Translations under genes and position numbers: made by a program
From: Paguma larvata
Taxonomy: Eukaryota > Chordata > Mammalia > Carnivora > Viverridae
Assembly: GCA_030068075.1 (NCBI GenBank)
Contig: CM057830.1
Location: forward strand, 20,554,247-20,618,246
Direction of reading: 5' to 3'
DNA: 64,000 nucleotides
Shown here: positions 33,985-45,094 of the stretch, piece by piece
Position numbering within the stretch: the first letter of the stretch is position 1
Layout: every line of letters begins with the position of its first letter
The notes under the pieces: generated by a model
The model's input: only the letters and a program-made list of their open reading frames with translations
The model's database searches: none
What the model was told of the DNA's origin: nothing

Positions 33985-34235
33985 GATGACTGACAGGACT
34001 GATAAGGGAATTCCAGCCCCTGCCCAAGGACTCCCATTCCAGGTTTTCCTTCCCACCCCGGCTTGGCAGGCAAACAGACTATAAATTGTTGCCTCTGTTT
34101 CTGCTCTGGGCTCAGACCTGTGGAGAATGATCTCCTCTGAGTCCACCAGTGTAAAATAAACCTCCTGCCCTTCAAGAGCTCTGAGTGCCGCTTGATTCTT
34201 CTGCCAGGTGACCCAGACCAGATTCCCTAATACTT
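33985..34235 (+). mobile_element. Probable solo ERV LTR fragment (class I-like)
   Basis: Seen: a TATAAA box at 34080-34085, an AATAAA signal at 34155-34160, then CCTCCTGCCCTTCAAGAGC and GAGTGCCGCTTGATTC. This is the TATA, R with poly(A) signal, U5 order of gammaretrovirus-like LTRs. The local rise in GC fits. No TG...CA ends with a 4-bp duplication could be fixed, and no internal viral genes adjoin. Minus-strand frames at 33933-34239 are shadows. Confidence 0.55.
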
Positions 34236-35041
34236 TCATGCTAATTGGTATTTGTTGTATCTATTGCACTACTGCTATATCAACTTAAGCTTCCTTTGTT
34301 TCCTGTGAGGTTTTTTTTTTTTTTTTTTTTGAGATTAAGGGTAACTTTTATTTCCTTATTTACATTTTCTTAAGCTTTTAAATTCTTTGCAATGCAGGCA
34401 TCAATTTTATAATCAAAACAGTATTGCTTTCAAAACCGTGTTAAGTAAGTATCCCAACTTCTAACTGCTGATTTTGAGGAAAAACAGATCTCAGGGTGCA
34501 CTGGTAGCCTATTTATACAGAGTGCCATAGAACTAGTCCATTTTCCTGCCCCTTCCAGTCTATGGACAGTAGTTATTTAAGCTTATGTTTTCATGTAACA
34601 CAGAAACTTTATTGACCTTTATCATTACAGATGAAGTCAGAATTTGCCAAATAACTCTAGGGTAAACTTGACCTCAGAGATGTGTACTAACAGGTCATCC
34701 ATTAAATTTCTATCACTAATAAATCATATAAATGTGATATAAACAATTCTGTGATTTTTCATTCTTTCAGAAATTCTAGTTTTAGTTCTATGGTGAATAG
34801 GTTGTAAGGCCTAGAGAAGAAAACGATATTCATTCTTGTTTCTCTACTTCATTTTTCTATGTTTCATAGGACCCTATTTTAGCATCATTTTTCTCTACTT
34901 TCCCTGTAGGTGTAAAAAAAAAAATAAGTCATATATATATAGATGACTGCAAATAACCACTGGCAGGCAACTTGGTTTTTAAACGTAATTTGTTAAATGG
35001 CCTAACGGACTATGATTTTTTAACCAACAACTCTCATCAAG
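34236..35041. other. Unassigned sequence with a poly-T run
   Basis: A T run of about 20 bases at 34312-34331, and an A run followed by TATATATATAG near 34915-34942. No other element recognised. Confidence 0.5.
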
Positions 35042-35051
35042 AGTCTTGCCA

Positions 35052-35253
35052 GGGGCACCTGGGTGGCTCAGTCGGTTAAGCATCTGACTTTGGCTCAGGT
35101 CATGATCTCACAGTCTGTGGGTTCAAGCCCCATGTCGGGCTCTGTGCTGACAGCTCAGAACCCAGAGCCTGCTTCAGATTCTATGTCTCTCTCTCTCTCT
35201 CTGCCCTCCCCTGTTCACTCTCTCAAAAATAAAATAAAAACATTAAAAAAAAA
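35052..35253 (+). mobile_element. CAN-SINE, felid long type
   Basis: Head GGGGCACCTGGGTGGCTCAG, body CTGTGCTGACAGCTCAG, CT tract, AAAATAAAATAAAAACATT tail. Duplication AGTCTTGCCA at 35042-35051 and 35254-35263. Confidence 0.96.
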
Positions 35254-35263
35254 AGTCTTGCCA

Positions 35264-35840
35264 ATAGTTCTGGTACAAATTTACATTTGTAAATGAAATA
35301 ACATTCCCTTCTTCCACCACGTACCATAAAATGAAAATGGGTAATTAATTATCTCAAAGAATACCTTGAAAAGGGAAGAAGGCATTTGGAGACCCTTTTC
35401 CTTCAAATTTGAGATGATGGACCCTTTTAGTCATAAATGAAATCAACATTTTAGATCTGCTTTGAAGTTTTTTGTTTGTTGTTGCTGCATTTGTAACTTA
35501 AGGCTGTAACTGTCTGAAGTGGGGAAAAAACAGTCAAAATATCACTTGATATTATGCAAAAAAGGGCATACGTGGCTAACTATCACTCTGGGTCTGTTGT
35601 TAGTCTTGCTACGTAGGTATGTATCTGAAATGTGATTTTTAAATAACACGTTCCTATCCTAAACCGTGATTCTGCTAAGAATAACAACAATAGCTCTCTT
35701 TTCTTGAACATTATGCTAAGTTTTTGCATTTTTTATCTTATATCTATCTAATAATCTAATATGGTATTATTTCTTTGTGCTGAGGAAGTGGATACGGAAG
35801 GAGAATAAGTGATGGAAAAGCCAAGATTTTCTAAAGATTC
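35264..35840. other. Unassigned sequence
   Basis: No repeat or gene recognised. Confidence 0.5.
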
Positions 35841-35848
35841 TCTTAATA

Positions 35849-36384
35849 CAGCGTTTTTCAATCTATGCTGCCTCCAGACTCCTTCACATACATAAAAATT
35901 ACTGAAGACCCCAAGGAGGCTTGTGTTTGTGTGGGTTACATCTATCAATATTTACCATATTATTTCATTTATTAATATTATTTCATTTAACATAATATTT
36001 GATTTAAACATACACTATTTTTTAAAAGGACTCTAACAAGCTCTTTACACATTAACCAAAAACATATTTTATGAAAAACATACTTTCACAAAAGAATTTA
36101 GTGAAAAGAATGGCTTTTTTTTTTCTTTTTGCAAATCTTTTGCATTAGTGGCTTAATATAGCATAGCTGGGTTCTTATACCTGCTTCTGTGTCCAATTTG
36201 TTCCAATATCATTTTAGGTAGCCTTTGGAAAACTCCATGGTGCCCTCAGGAGAGAATGAAGTGAAAAGGCAAGTAACATCTTAGTATTACTATGAAAATA
36301 GTTTTGACCTCACAGCCTCACAGACCACCTGAAAAGGTCTCAGTGGCCCCCAGAGTTTACCATAGAATACATGGAGAACTGCTA
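35849..36384 (-). mobile_element. hAT DNA transposon relic, near full length
   Basis: The left end CAGCGTTTTTCAATC and right end GGAGAACTGCT are inverted copies. The 8-bp flanks TCTTAATA (35841-35848) and ACTTAATA (36385-36392) match at 7 of 8 bases, as expected for hAT. The interior has GTGTGGGTTACATCTATCAATA, TTTGGAAAACTCC, GAGAGAATGAAGTGAAAAGGC and GAAAATAGTTTTGACCTC, which I recognise from a common non-autonomous hAT family. No transposase frame. Confidence 0.82.
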
Positions 36385-36392
36385 ACTTAATA

Positions 36393-36597
36393 GATTAGAT
36401 CATGAATCATTCTCAGCTTTATGCTTTGGTTCGTGAACTGATTTATGAATGTTCCCTAACCTAAACCCTAAGTCACTCAACAATTCTGTGAAGTTTGATT
36501 CCTGTTTGGACTTGGGAATTATGTGAGGGTTTCTTCAATCAGGATTAGGTAGTATGGGGAAAACTACATTTGTGATTTTATATATAATATGTGTATA
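36393..36597. other. Unassigned sequence
   Basis: Short gap between the hAT relic and the first recognisable L1 base. It may include decayed L1. Confidence 0.4.
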
Positions 36598-36916
36598 CGG
36601 TTCAGCTGCCTGTTGCCTGCAGGAGTTCCACTTTAGATCTAAGGACTCACACAGGCTGAAAGTGAAAGTAGAGAAAAAGATATTTCATGCAAATGGCAAC
36701 CTAAAGCAAAGAGTGGTGGCCAGAATTACATTAGACAAAAGAGACTTTATGTCAAACCTGTCACAAGAGAGAAAGGACATTATATAGTGATAAAAAAGGT
36801 TAATTCACCAGGAAGACAGAATATTTATAAGTATATATGTACCTAAGAGTAGAGCTCCAAATATATGGAGCAAATATTCACAGAATGGAGAAACAAACAA
36901 GAACACAATAATAGTA
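36598..36916 (+). pseudogene. L1 ORF2 endonuclease-domain fragment
   Basis: Within the 77-codon frame ending at 36787, SHRLKVKVEKKIFHANGN and the following residues align with the ORF2p endonuclease segment that reads roughly 'HRLKIKGWRKIYQANGK'. The DNA after the stop (CAATTCACCAGGAAGAC-like, then AACACAATAATAGTA) continues the domain until the LTR cuts it at 36917. The next part of ORF2 is found at 37922 onward. The true ORF2 start lies further upstream and is lost. Confidence 0.8.
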
Positions 36917-37921
36917 TGCCAGGGTCCTCGTTCCAGCAAATCTAGGGGTCCACGAAGGACGGACGGTCAGGCAAAATGAAGTGTGAGAGCCACAAGAGAC
37001 ATGGAGTCTGATGACCAAGCAGGCAGCCCTGGCAATTCTGGCATGTCTGCCCTGCTGGTCTCAGTGTCTTTATTTTTAAAGGTAGCGAGTGACATTACAT
37101 CAGTGACAAGGCATTCTTTACAACATACGTTGTTGCCTCAAGACCTATGTTAGTCCTCTATAGGTAGATTAGGAGTCATTCTATCCATAATCGTAAGGGC
37201 TCATGTCTATCTATTCTTTTATGGTAGCTTTTGCAAGAGTATTTTGTTATTGCCTTTTTATTATAAGGGAGTGTGGGGATGAGAATTACAAAAGGATTTG
37301 TGAAATGTTAACCTCAGGGAGGTGCTCAATATTTGCTGCTGATCAATGAAGATATGTATTGTACCATATCTATAAACACTGCTTTTAACTTTGGGCTAGG
37401 CTAACCTCTGGGGAAGGTCCTAAGTGTCTTTACAATCTTTCCCATCAGTCTGTTAATCAAATACTGAGAGAAGCTTTACAGAGATGTGCCTTGAGGTTTT
37501 ATAGTGGGGCTGAGGGGATGATTAACACAATGCAATACCTGCAGGGAAAATCTAGTTTGGTTCAAGGAGTCTTGGGGCCTAACGCCTAGTAATTTCTAGC
37601 CAATTCATAACTGCTATTCTATATGATCAATTTGTGTAACCTATCCCCAAGAGGCAACTTTGAGGTTACTTCTGGCCAGGTTACTGTCACTCAGATTTTA
37701 TCCATCAAGACATCACACTCCAGGTCCCCTTTTCCATATGCCATAAAACCAAAGAGCACTATATCCCTTGGGCCAACGAAAGCAGTTCAAGAAATCCAGG
37801 CCTGAAAGATTATTCAGAAGGAGGTTAGATTAGGTTCCAGTTTGGCTGGCGGGAGCTTTTGTTTCAACCTTTTCCATACAGGGAGGGGTCTCAACCTGCG
37901 AGCCCAAAATGGCTTCCAACA
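36917..37921 (-). mobile_element. Solo LTR, class II ERV-like, inserted in L1
   Basis: Exactly 1,005 bp from TG (36917) to CA (37921), flanked by the perfect 6-bp duplication ATAGTA (36911-36916 and 37922-37927) in L1 ORF2 sequence. On the minus strand it begins TGTTGGAAGCCATTTTGG, carries TATAAAA (37497-37503 reversed) and AATAAA (37069-37074 reversed, about 150 bp from the 3' end), and ends GAGGACCCTGGCA. A 6-bp duplication and a TGTTGG-like start are typical of betaretrovirus-like (class II, ERVK) LTRs. No gag, pol or env lies beside it, so the provirus was lost by LTR recombination. Frames inside it (for example 37623-37805) are not genes. Confidence 0.85.
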
Positions 37922-39355
37922 ATAGTAGGAGAATTCTCTGCCCCTCTTTCACTTCTGCATAAAACAACAACATAAGAAAAACAAGAAGGTAACAGAGAAT
38001 TTAAACAACATCACAGACCAAGTGGAGCTAACAAACATGTACAAAATACTCCACCCAACAACAGCAGAATAAACATTCCTAGCAACTGCACATGGAACAT
38101 TTTCCAAAATAGACCACATATTAGCCACAAAACAAGTCTTAAGATATTTAATAAGACTGAAATTGTACAAAGTATCTTTTCTAACCAGAAGGGAAGGAAA
38201 CTAGAAATTGACAGCAGAAGGAAAACAGGAAAATCCACAGATACATGGAAATAAAAAAAAACTCATTTTTGAATAACCAATGAATAAAAGAAGAAATTAG
38301 AAGGGAATTTAGAAAATATCTTAAGAAGAATGAAAACAAAAACAAAACTTATGGGAAGCAGCAAAGGCATTACTGTGAGGAAAGTTCACAGGTGTAAATG
38401 AAGATAGAAAGAGAGAGAGAGAGAGAAAAAAAAAAGAACAAAAGAATGGATGATAGGGATCTCAAATCAAAAACCCAACTTTATACCTCAAGGCACTAGA
38501 AAAGGGTGAGCAAACTAAAACGAAAATTACCAGAAAAAGAAAGTAATACAGATTAGAGCAGAAATAAACAAAACGGAGAATATAAATACAATAGAAAAAC
38601 TAAAGAAGGCCAAGAGTTGTTTTTTTCCCCAAAGATCAACAAAAGTGACTCTTAGAATTACAAAGAAAAAAGAGAAAAACATGAATAACTAAAATTAAAA
38701 ATGAAAAAGGGGACATTATAACTAATACTAAAGTATAAATAATTAGAATTATATAAAAATTATATGCCAAAAAATTAGACAACCTAAAAGAAATGGACAA
38801 ATTCCTAGAAACATATAATCCACCAAGCATGAATCATGGAAAAAAGTCTGAACATATCTACGAACACTAAGGAGATTGAATTAGTTATCAAAACACTTAA
38901 CAAAGAAAAGCTCAGGACCATATGATTTCATTGGAGAAGTCTACCAAAGTTTAAGGAAGAACTAAGACCAATCCTTCTCAAACTCTTCCAAAAATACTCC
39001 CCAAAGTATTTTTATTCCAAAAGAATACTCCCAAACTCATTCTATGAGGCTGGGATTACCCTGATACCAAAAGTGGACAAACACAATAAGAAAGGAAAAC
39101 CATAGACCAATACCCCTGACGAATATTGATGTAAAAATCTTCAAAAAAAGAAGAAAAACCTACCAAACCAAATCTAACACGACGTTAAGCATCATATACC
39201 ATGATCAAGTAGAATTTCTATGTGAGATGCAAGGATGATTCAACATATGAAACACAATTAATATAACACACTACATTAACGGAATAATGAAATAAAATAC
39301 ACATGTCATCTCAATTGGTGCAGAGCAAGCATTTGACAAAATTCAAGTCCCACTC
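37922..39355 (+). pseudogene. L1 ORF2 endonuclease-to-RT region, decayed
   Basis: Continues ORF2 after the LTR. GCACATGGAACATTTTCC, CCACAAAACAAGTCTTAAG and CATGGAAATAAAA mark the end of the endonuclease and the linker. GACAAATTCCTAGAAACATA and CCTGATACCAAAAGTGGAC mark the start of the polymerase region. Stops and frameshifts are frequent. An A/G-rich run at 38404-38436 is local slippage. The minus frames at 37949-38830 are antisense shadows. Confidence 0.78.
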
Positions 39356-39640
39356 ATGACGAAAACTCTCAACAAGGTAGGAATAGAAGGAAACTACCTC
39401 AAAGTAATAAAAGTCATGTATGGAAAGCACACAGCCAACATCATACTTAATGCTGAAAGACTGAACTTTAGATCAGAAAAAAGGCAAGGATATTCACTTT
39501 CATCACATCTATTCAACATAGTACTTGATGTCCTAGCCAGAATAATTACATAACTAAAAGAAATAAAAAGCATCAAACATGGGAAAGAAGTAAAATTATC
39601 TCTATTCACAGATTACATAATCTTACATCTGGAAGGCCCT
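39356..39640 (+). pseudogene. L1 ORF2 reverse transcriptase core fragment
   Basis: The 65-codon frame at 39356-39553 shows [20 protein letters not shown], then [30 protein letters not shown], the standard L1 RT segment. About 50 bases later, in the region of the catalytic F/YADD box, TTATCTCTATTCACAGATTA reads LSLFTDY: the second catalytic aspartate is replaced, so the polymerase site is destroyed. A stop (39551-39553) also separates the two parts. Confidence 0.82.
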
Positions 39641-39888
39641 AAAGATACCAAAGGGGAAAAAAAAAAAACTGTTAAAACTAATAAATTTCAGCAAAGTTTC
39701 AGGATACAAAGTCAGCACATAAAAATCAGTTGCATTCCATATACTAACAATGAAATTAAGAAATTAAGAAAACAAGAAGACAACAATCCAAAAAAGAAAT
39801 TAAAAAAAAAACAAAAGAAAATTCCATTTACAATAGAATCAAAAAGAATAAAATTCTTAGAATAAATTTAACCAAGGAGGCAAAAGAT

Positions 39889-40125
39889 TTGTACACTGAA
39901 ACCCATAAAACTTTGATAAAAGAAATCAAAAAACTTATAAACAAGCAGATATCCTATATTTGTCAGTTAAAAGATTTAATATTGTTAAAATCCTTATTAT
40001 CCATATTACCCAAAGTAATCTACATATTCAATACAATCTATATCAAAATGCCAATGGCATTTTTTTGTAGAAATAGCAAAATAAAAAACATTCTAAAATT
40101 CATATGGAATCTCAAGGGTCTCTGA
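39889..40125 (+). pseudogene. L1 ORF2 post-RT fragment
   Basis: A 78-codon open piece with SLLSILPKVIYIFNTIYIKMP and ILKFIWNLKG, typical of L1 ORF2p just after the reverse transcriptase. It is isolated between stops and has no start of its own. Confidence 0.82.
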
Positions 40126-41357
40126 AAAGTCAAAATCAGTTTGAGAAAGAAAAACAAAGAAACAAACTTGGAGGCCTCATACATCCTGATTTCAAAACAT
40201 ATTACAAAGCTATAATAATCAAATAAATGTTACATAAGCATATAGACAGATGTTTAGACCAATGGAACAGAATGGAGTCAAGAAATAAATCCTTGCATAT
40301 ATGGTCAAGAGATCTACCAGGTTGCCAGTACTACATAATGGTGAAAAGATAGCTTTTTCAATAAATAGTGATAGAAAAAACAGATTTCCACATTCCAAAA
40401 AATGAAGTTAGACCTTTAACTTACACCATATACAAAAATTAACTCAAAATGGGTTAAAGACCTTAATGGAAGACCTAAAACTACAAAGTTCTTAGAAGAA
40501 TATATAGGAGAACAACTTCAGATATTAAATTTGGTAATACTTTCTTGGATATAATGCCAAAAGCACAGACTACAAAAGCAAAAATCGACAAATGGCACTA
40601 AATCAAACTTAAAAACTTTTGTGAATCAAAGGAAACAATCAGGAGAGTGAAAAACCAATGGAATGGGAGAAAACACTTGCTAATCACAGATTCGATGAGT
40701 GGTTTATATCCAGAATATATATGGATCTCCTACAACTCAACAACAACAAAACAACGATTAAAAAGGGGTAAAGAATTTGAATAAACAATTCTCCAATGAA
40801 GACATATACAAATAGCCAACAAACATATGAAAAGATGTTCAATATCATTAACCACAAGAGAAATGGAAATTAGAATCACAGTTAGGATGGCCACTATAAA
40901 AAGAACAGGAAATGAATATTGAGAAAGATACATAGAAAGTGAAATTCCTGTACCATGTCGGTGGGAATGTAAAATTATACAACCACGATAGGAAAACGGT
41001 ATGGACACTTCTCAAAATATTAAAAATAGAATTACCATATGATCCAGTGATTCCATTTCTTGATGTATAGCTAAAAGAATTCAAAGATCTCAAGGAAATA
41101 TTTGTACATCAATGTTCACTGCAATATATACACAACAGCCAAGAAATGGAAGCAATACACGTGTCCAGCAAAAGATAAATGGATAAAGACAATGAGATAT
41201 ATACATATGATAGAATAGTACACGACCTTAAAAAATAAGGAAATCCTACAACATTCTAAAATATAGATGAACCCCAACGACATTATGCTAAGTTAAATAA
41301 GATAGTCACAAAAAGATACTGTATGATCTGATGAAATATCTAAAATAGTCAAAATCA

Positions 41358-41495
41358 GAGGTGTCTGGCTGGCTTAGTGTGCATAGCATGCAACTTTTGA
41401 TTTCCAGGTTGCGCGTTCAAGCACATTGGGGTTAGAGCCTAATGAAGGGAAAAAAATGCAAAAAGAAATGCAAAAGAAAAAAAGGAAAAGTCAAG
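41358..41495 (+). mobile_element. Short CAN-SINE nested in L1 3'UTR
   Basis: Head GAGGTGTCTGGCTGGCTTAG, B-box-like GCGTTCAAGCAC, then a long A-rich tail (AAAAAAATGCAAAAAGAAATG...). Perfect 12-bp duplication TAGTCAAAATCA at 41346-41357 and 41496-41507. Confidence 0.92.
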
Positions 41496-41645
41496 TAGTC
41501 AAAATCATAGAGAAAATGAAAGATGGTTGTCAAGAGCTGGGTGAATGGAAATTAGTGTTTAATGGGGTTTAATGGGTGGTACAGAGTTCAGCTTTGCAAG
41601 ATGAAAAGTTCTAGGAATCTGTTGCATAACATCGTGAATATACTT

Positions 41646-41892
41646 TTTTTAAGTGGCAAAGTCACCCTTGAAATGGGGAGGGGACAGGAGAGCCACGGAG
41701 TCCTGCCTAGCATATCCCACTGCTACAAGGCATGTACAGTCAACTTCCAAGGCCTGGGGCAATGGATCAGAGGGGACCACTCTTTATCAGTCCCACAAGC
41801 TGTCAAGTTCAGGGAATAGGAGGGGTGGATCCATACCCACCCTATTCACCCTCCCCTACCAGCACTCCCCTCCGGCAAGGGCTCAGGGCTAG
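41646..41892 (-). mobile_element. Unidentified retroposed insert in L1 3'UTR
   Basis: About 247 bp that interrupts the L1 3'UTR between GTGAATATACTT and CTGCTACTGAAATGTACAC. It is flanked by TATACTT (41639-41645 and 41893-41899). It is GC-rich, unlike its surroundings. Read on the minus strand it starts CTAGCCCTGAGCCCTTGCC and ends GCCACTTAAAAA with a short A tail next to the duplication. That is the form of a processed retrocopy. I do not recognise the source: no SINE head and no conserved protein. It could be a 5'-truncated mRNA 3' end. The three overlapping plus frames at 41562-41923 are shadows. Confidence 0.6.
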
Positions 41893-41984
41893 TATACTTA
41901 CTGCTACTGAAATGTACACTTGAAAATGGTTAAGATAGTAAATTTAATATTAAGTGTTTTTTACCAAAATAATAAAAAAATGTC

Positions 41985-42925
41985 TGCAGCCATTAAAAAC
42001 AAGGTCAAAAGGGGAGAAAGATGCTCATAACACCCAATATGAAATGAAATTTTAATCTAGAAGGTATGATGAAGTCTTGCAAAAGCAGTAAGACAATGTA
42101 TTCCCTAGAAAACTAACAAAACTTTTCAGCAGACATTTCATAGACAGAAAACATGACCAGTAAGTATATAAAAATATGTTCAATTCTGTTAGTAATCAGG
42201 TAATGAAAATTTAAAACGACACACACACGATATGGTGTAATTTTGGAAGACTGTAAAGCCTTAATAAAGGTTGTGTAGCATCTTGCATTGCCAAACATAT
42301 TGTTCATCAGAAATTCTCATAAATTGGTACACACACTTCTAAAACTGTTTGAATATCAGCTGTTCCAATTTTATACATCTATAATCTAGATAAATGTTTG
42401 CACATTTGCACAAAGGAAAAAGTAAACATTTTGATAGTGCCACAGTTTGTAATAGCAGGCAACCTACAACAGTCTGAATGATCATCACCAGAAGAATGAA
42501 TAAATACACTGTGATACATTTACTGGATTGATTGCGATGTGAGAATGAATGAGAAAAAATAACAAATCAAAATGAATTAATATATTACTGAATGTAAAAG
42601 GAGCTATAGAAAAAGAATTATGTGACTCCATTTACACAGAGTTAAAAACTTTCAAAATTAATGACACATAATAAAACTGTGAAATAAAACAAATAACCCT
42701 TGGGCAGTTTTGGATAGCAGTTATTTCCAGAGAATAGCAAAGATTCACAGTAGGATTTCAAAAATATTGATCATGTTTGCTGATATTGACCAGTAGGATT
42801 TCAAAAATATTTATCACAGTCACTTTCTTAAGCTGTATGGTAGAGATCAATCAATGTATCTATCTCTGTGTGTATAACATGTTTCTAACAATTGGTCAAT
42901 TTAATATATTTTCTAAATTGCATTA
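41985..42925 (+). mobile_element. Older L1 3' end (L1ME-like)
   Basis: TCAGCAGACATTTCATAGACAG, GTTAGTAATCAGGTAATG, AATTGGTACACACACTTC, GTTTGTAATAGCAGGC, AAGAATGAATAAATACACTGTG and TGACTCCATTTACACAGAG follow the end of L1 ORF2 and the 3'UTR. Heavily diverged. It abuts the younger L1 on its left. Confidence 0.75.
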
Positions 42926-43589
42926 GTAATTACAGTGCACTACCACTGGGCATTCGGTGAACACTTGAGGGAAAGAGTTGGCAGATGGGTATACAGTTGC
43001 CCCTGGGCTCGGAAACCTCCACATTAGAATCTAACTCATCACCCAATATTGAAAGTCCTCCACAGATTCAGCTAGTATCCCCTCACCAACACCCCACAGC
43101 TATGGTGGATTCCTCTGCCTCCTTTCCATCAGGCATGAGAACAGCCGTGGGTCTCCTTTCTGCTGAGAAGGGCTTTGACTCTGTAGAGCTTAGCTCTAAT
43201 AAGTTTTTTTGTGTCTTCAGTTTCTGGTTCTTATAGTGAGGGCAACACTCTCTTTTGACTTTCTACATCTAAGCTTGAATCAAAACGAAAATCTTTCACT
43301 TTTAAGGTTTAAGCATAAAAAGCTTTATCCCTTAGCAATTAGATATTTAAGAGGCAAGTATTTAAATATGTCCCTTTTATACTTGCCCTTGAAATTTCCC
43401 ATTATGTTAAGATCGTCTGGGTTTTTATTTCTAGATTGATATTATATACATTGTTTTTATCCTTTGGAGGAATTAACTTTTATTTATTTTAAAGACCACA
43501 AAAAGTCTACTAAAATATTATATCATTCCTACATCTCTTACATAGCAAAATGTATTTCTTGTGTTTGTTTCTCTTATAATTTTTCCAAG
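42926..43589. other. Unassigned sequence, locally GC-richer
   Basis: An 83-codon frame at 42985-43236 (serine/proline-rich) has no domain I recognise. GCTCTAATAAGTTTTTTTGTG with a following TCTTCAGTTTCTGG slightly resembles an LTR R/U5 end, but no other LTR sign is present. Confidence 0.4.
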
Positions 43590-43682
43590 CGTGTATATAT
43601 ATATATATATTTATATATTATATAATTTATATATTATATAATTTATATATTATAATAATTATATTACATATATATAATTATT
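43590..43682 (+). repeat. (TA)n-rich tract
   Basis: A pure TA run near 43594-43611 is followed by repeated TTATATATTATATAA words, which can fold on themselves. Confidence 0.9.
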
Positions 43683-43699
43683 TTTTGGCAAACATTCCA

Positions 43700-44400
43700 A
43701 CACTATTTCTGAAAATCATTTTTTATTATGCTCTCACATTTGAATGATTATGAGATTCAATACTGCATTCTTAATCTAAACATATTTTTCTTTTAATTAT
43801 TTTATAACATTATTTCATTTTTGTGTTGAATTTTGCTGTTGACAATTCAAATATAGTGACTCAACCTTATTTTTCTGCAGACTATTTTCTTTCCACCTAG
43901 TATCATTTAAAATTTGTATTTATCATTGGTGTTCCACATTGTAGTGTGTCTAGGTGTGGATTTATTTCCTCTTAGCTCTCTAAAAATACCGTAAATCTAG
44001 TTTTGATCTGTTTTTCTTAAAGCCTAGACAATTTTTAAACACTTAGTTCCTCAAACATTAGTTTCATATCTTGACTTATTTTTCAAAAGTTACCTTCTAG
44101 ATTTCATCAACTTCATCTTTCAACTCATTAATTCTTCATATGTATCTATCTTACTACTTATCTAAACATTGTATGCTTATTTCAAACACTGTAAATTTTA
44201 TATCAAATGTTCCCACTTGATTCTTACTGAAGTCTGTTTGTTAATGACTTTGATTGCTTATATCATCTTAATTATTTAAGCATGCTTAAATGTTTGGTGC
44301 TTCTGTTCTGCTTCATATGAAGTCTTTTGTTTGGATTGGTGCCTTTTTTTTTTTTAAGGTGACTGTATTTTGAGTACCTAATATACTTGGTTCGAGAGCT
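43700..44400 (-). mobile_element. Possible old L1 5' region, antisense
   Basis: TTGTAGTGTGTCTAGGTGTGGATTT, TCTCTAAAAATACCGTAAATC and TTCCTCAAACATTAG resemble the reversed upstream region of old L1M elements. Diverged; limits uncertain. Confidence 0.42.
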
Positions 44401-45094
44401 CATGTTCCCTGGTAGTGTCAGCTATTCTGCTTGGTATTGGAATAAGGTCAAAGTCAAGGTCTTGGACAACTCCCCAGTGCGAATTTTTTAAAGTGAGGCA
44501 GAATATCTAAAACCCCAGGAGCATGGTATGCCACTCCCAACAGCTGTCACTCAGTGAAATAACCCCTCTGGCCAGGATTTCACTTTAAAGTCTTCAGAAA
44601 AAGCAGCATGGGAGGAGATGGTCTCCCTTGGTTATAATCCATTGGCCAGTAGAAGGGAAGTGTGAGGCATGGAGAAGCGACCACCCATAAGTGCCTGGTT
44701 AGTCCACATCTGCTATTTTGAACTCACTCTTACACGACTTTTGTTATTTTCTACGCCAGTCGTCTATTCTGTTGCTGTAGAATTCTTTGCTAAAGGGCTG
44801 ATGGCTGTTGTCTCAAGGTAAAAGAGAGAGGCAAAACAGAACTTAACATATCCGTTCCATCATTTCCTTTTATCTCTGTCTAAGGCTATTCTTTACCCCA
44901 AGCTACAGCACACCTGATAAACACATATACAATGTAAGGGAGCCTGTGACTCCCCAGGCATTTCCCAACTTTTTGTTGTTATTTTTGCTCAAATCAATGC
45001 TACCTTTTTATCTCTGTAGTGTCCTCAGCGTTGATTTTGGAGATGAGTGGCAGACACACTCTGAGGTGAACCCCAGTGAGTCACATCCTTATAT
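44401..45094. other. Unassigned sequence
   Basis: No repeat or gene that I can name. Base composition is slightly richer in GC. Confidence 0.45.

Larger units (their letters stand above)
36598..41978 (+). mobile_element. 5'-truncated old L1 with three insertions
   Basis: The L1 order is continuous across the insertions. It starts in the ORF2 endonuclease region (TGCCTGCAGGAG, CACACAGGCTGAAAGTG) and resumes after the LTR at ATAGTAGGAGAATTC. It then passes through the reverse transcriptase and C-terminal regions and ends in 3'UTR (ACTGAAATGTACACTTGAAAATGG) with an A-rich tail near 41975. Insertions are an LTR (36917-37921), a SINE (41358-41495) and an unidentified insert (41646-41892). About 4 kb of L1 remains after removing them. 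All frames are broken. Confidence 0.88.

Noticed and set aside
41562..41923. Overlapping plus frames of 85, 79 and 63 codons
   Set aside because: They cross the boundaries of the L1 and the retroposed insert, so they cannot be an original gene on this strand.
42985..43236. 83-codon serine/proline-rich frame in a GC-richer patch
   Set aside because: No family resemblance. Low-complexity composition explains it.
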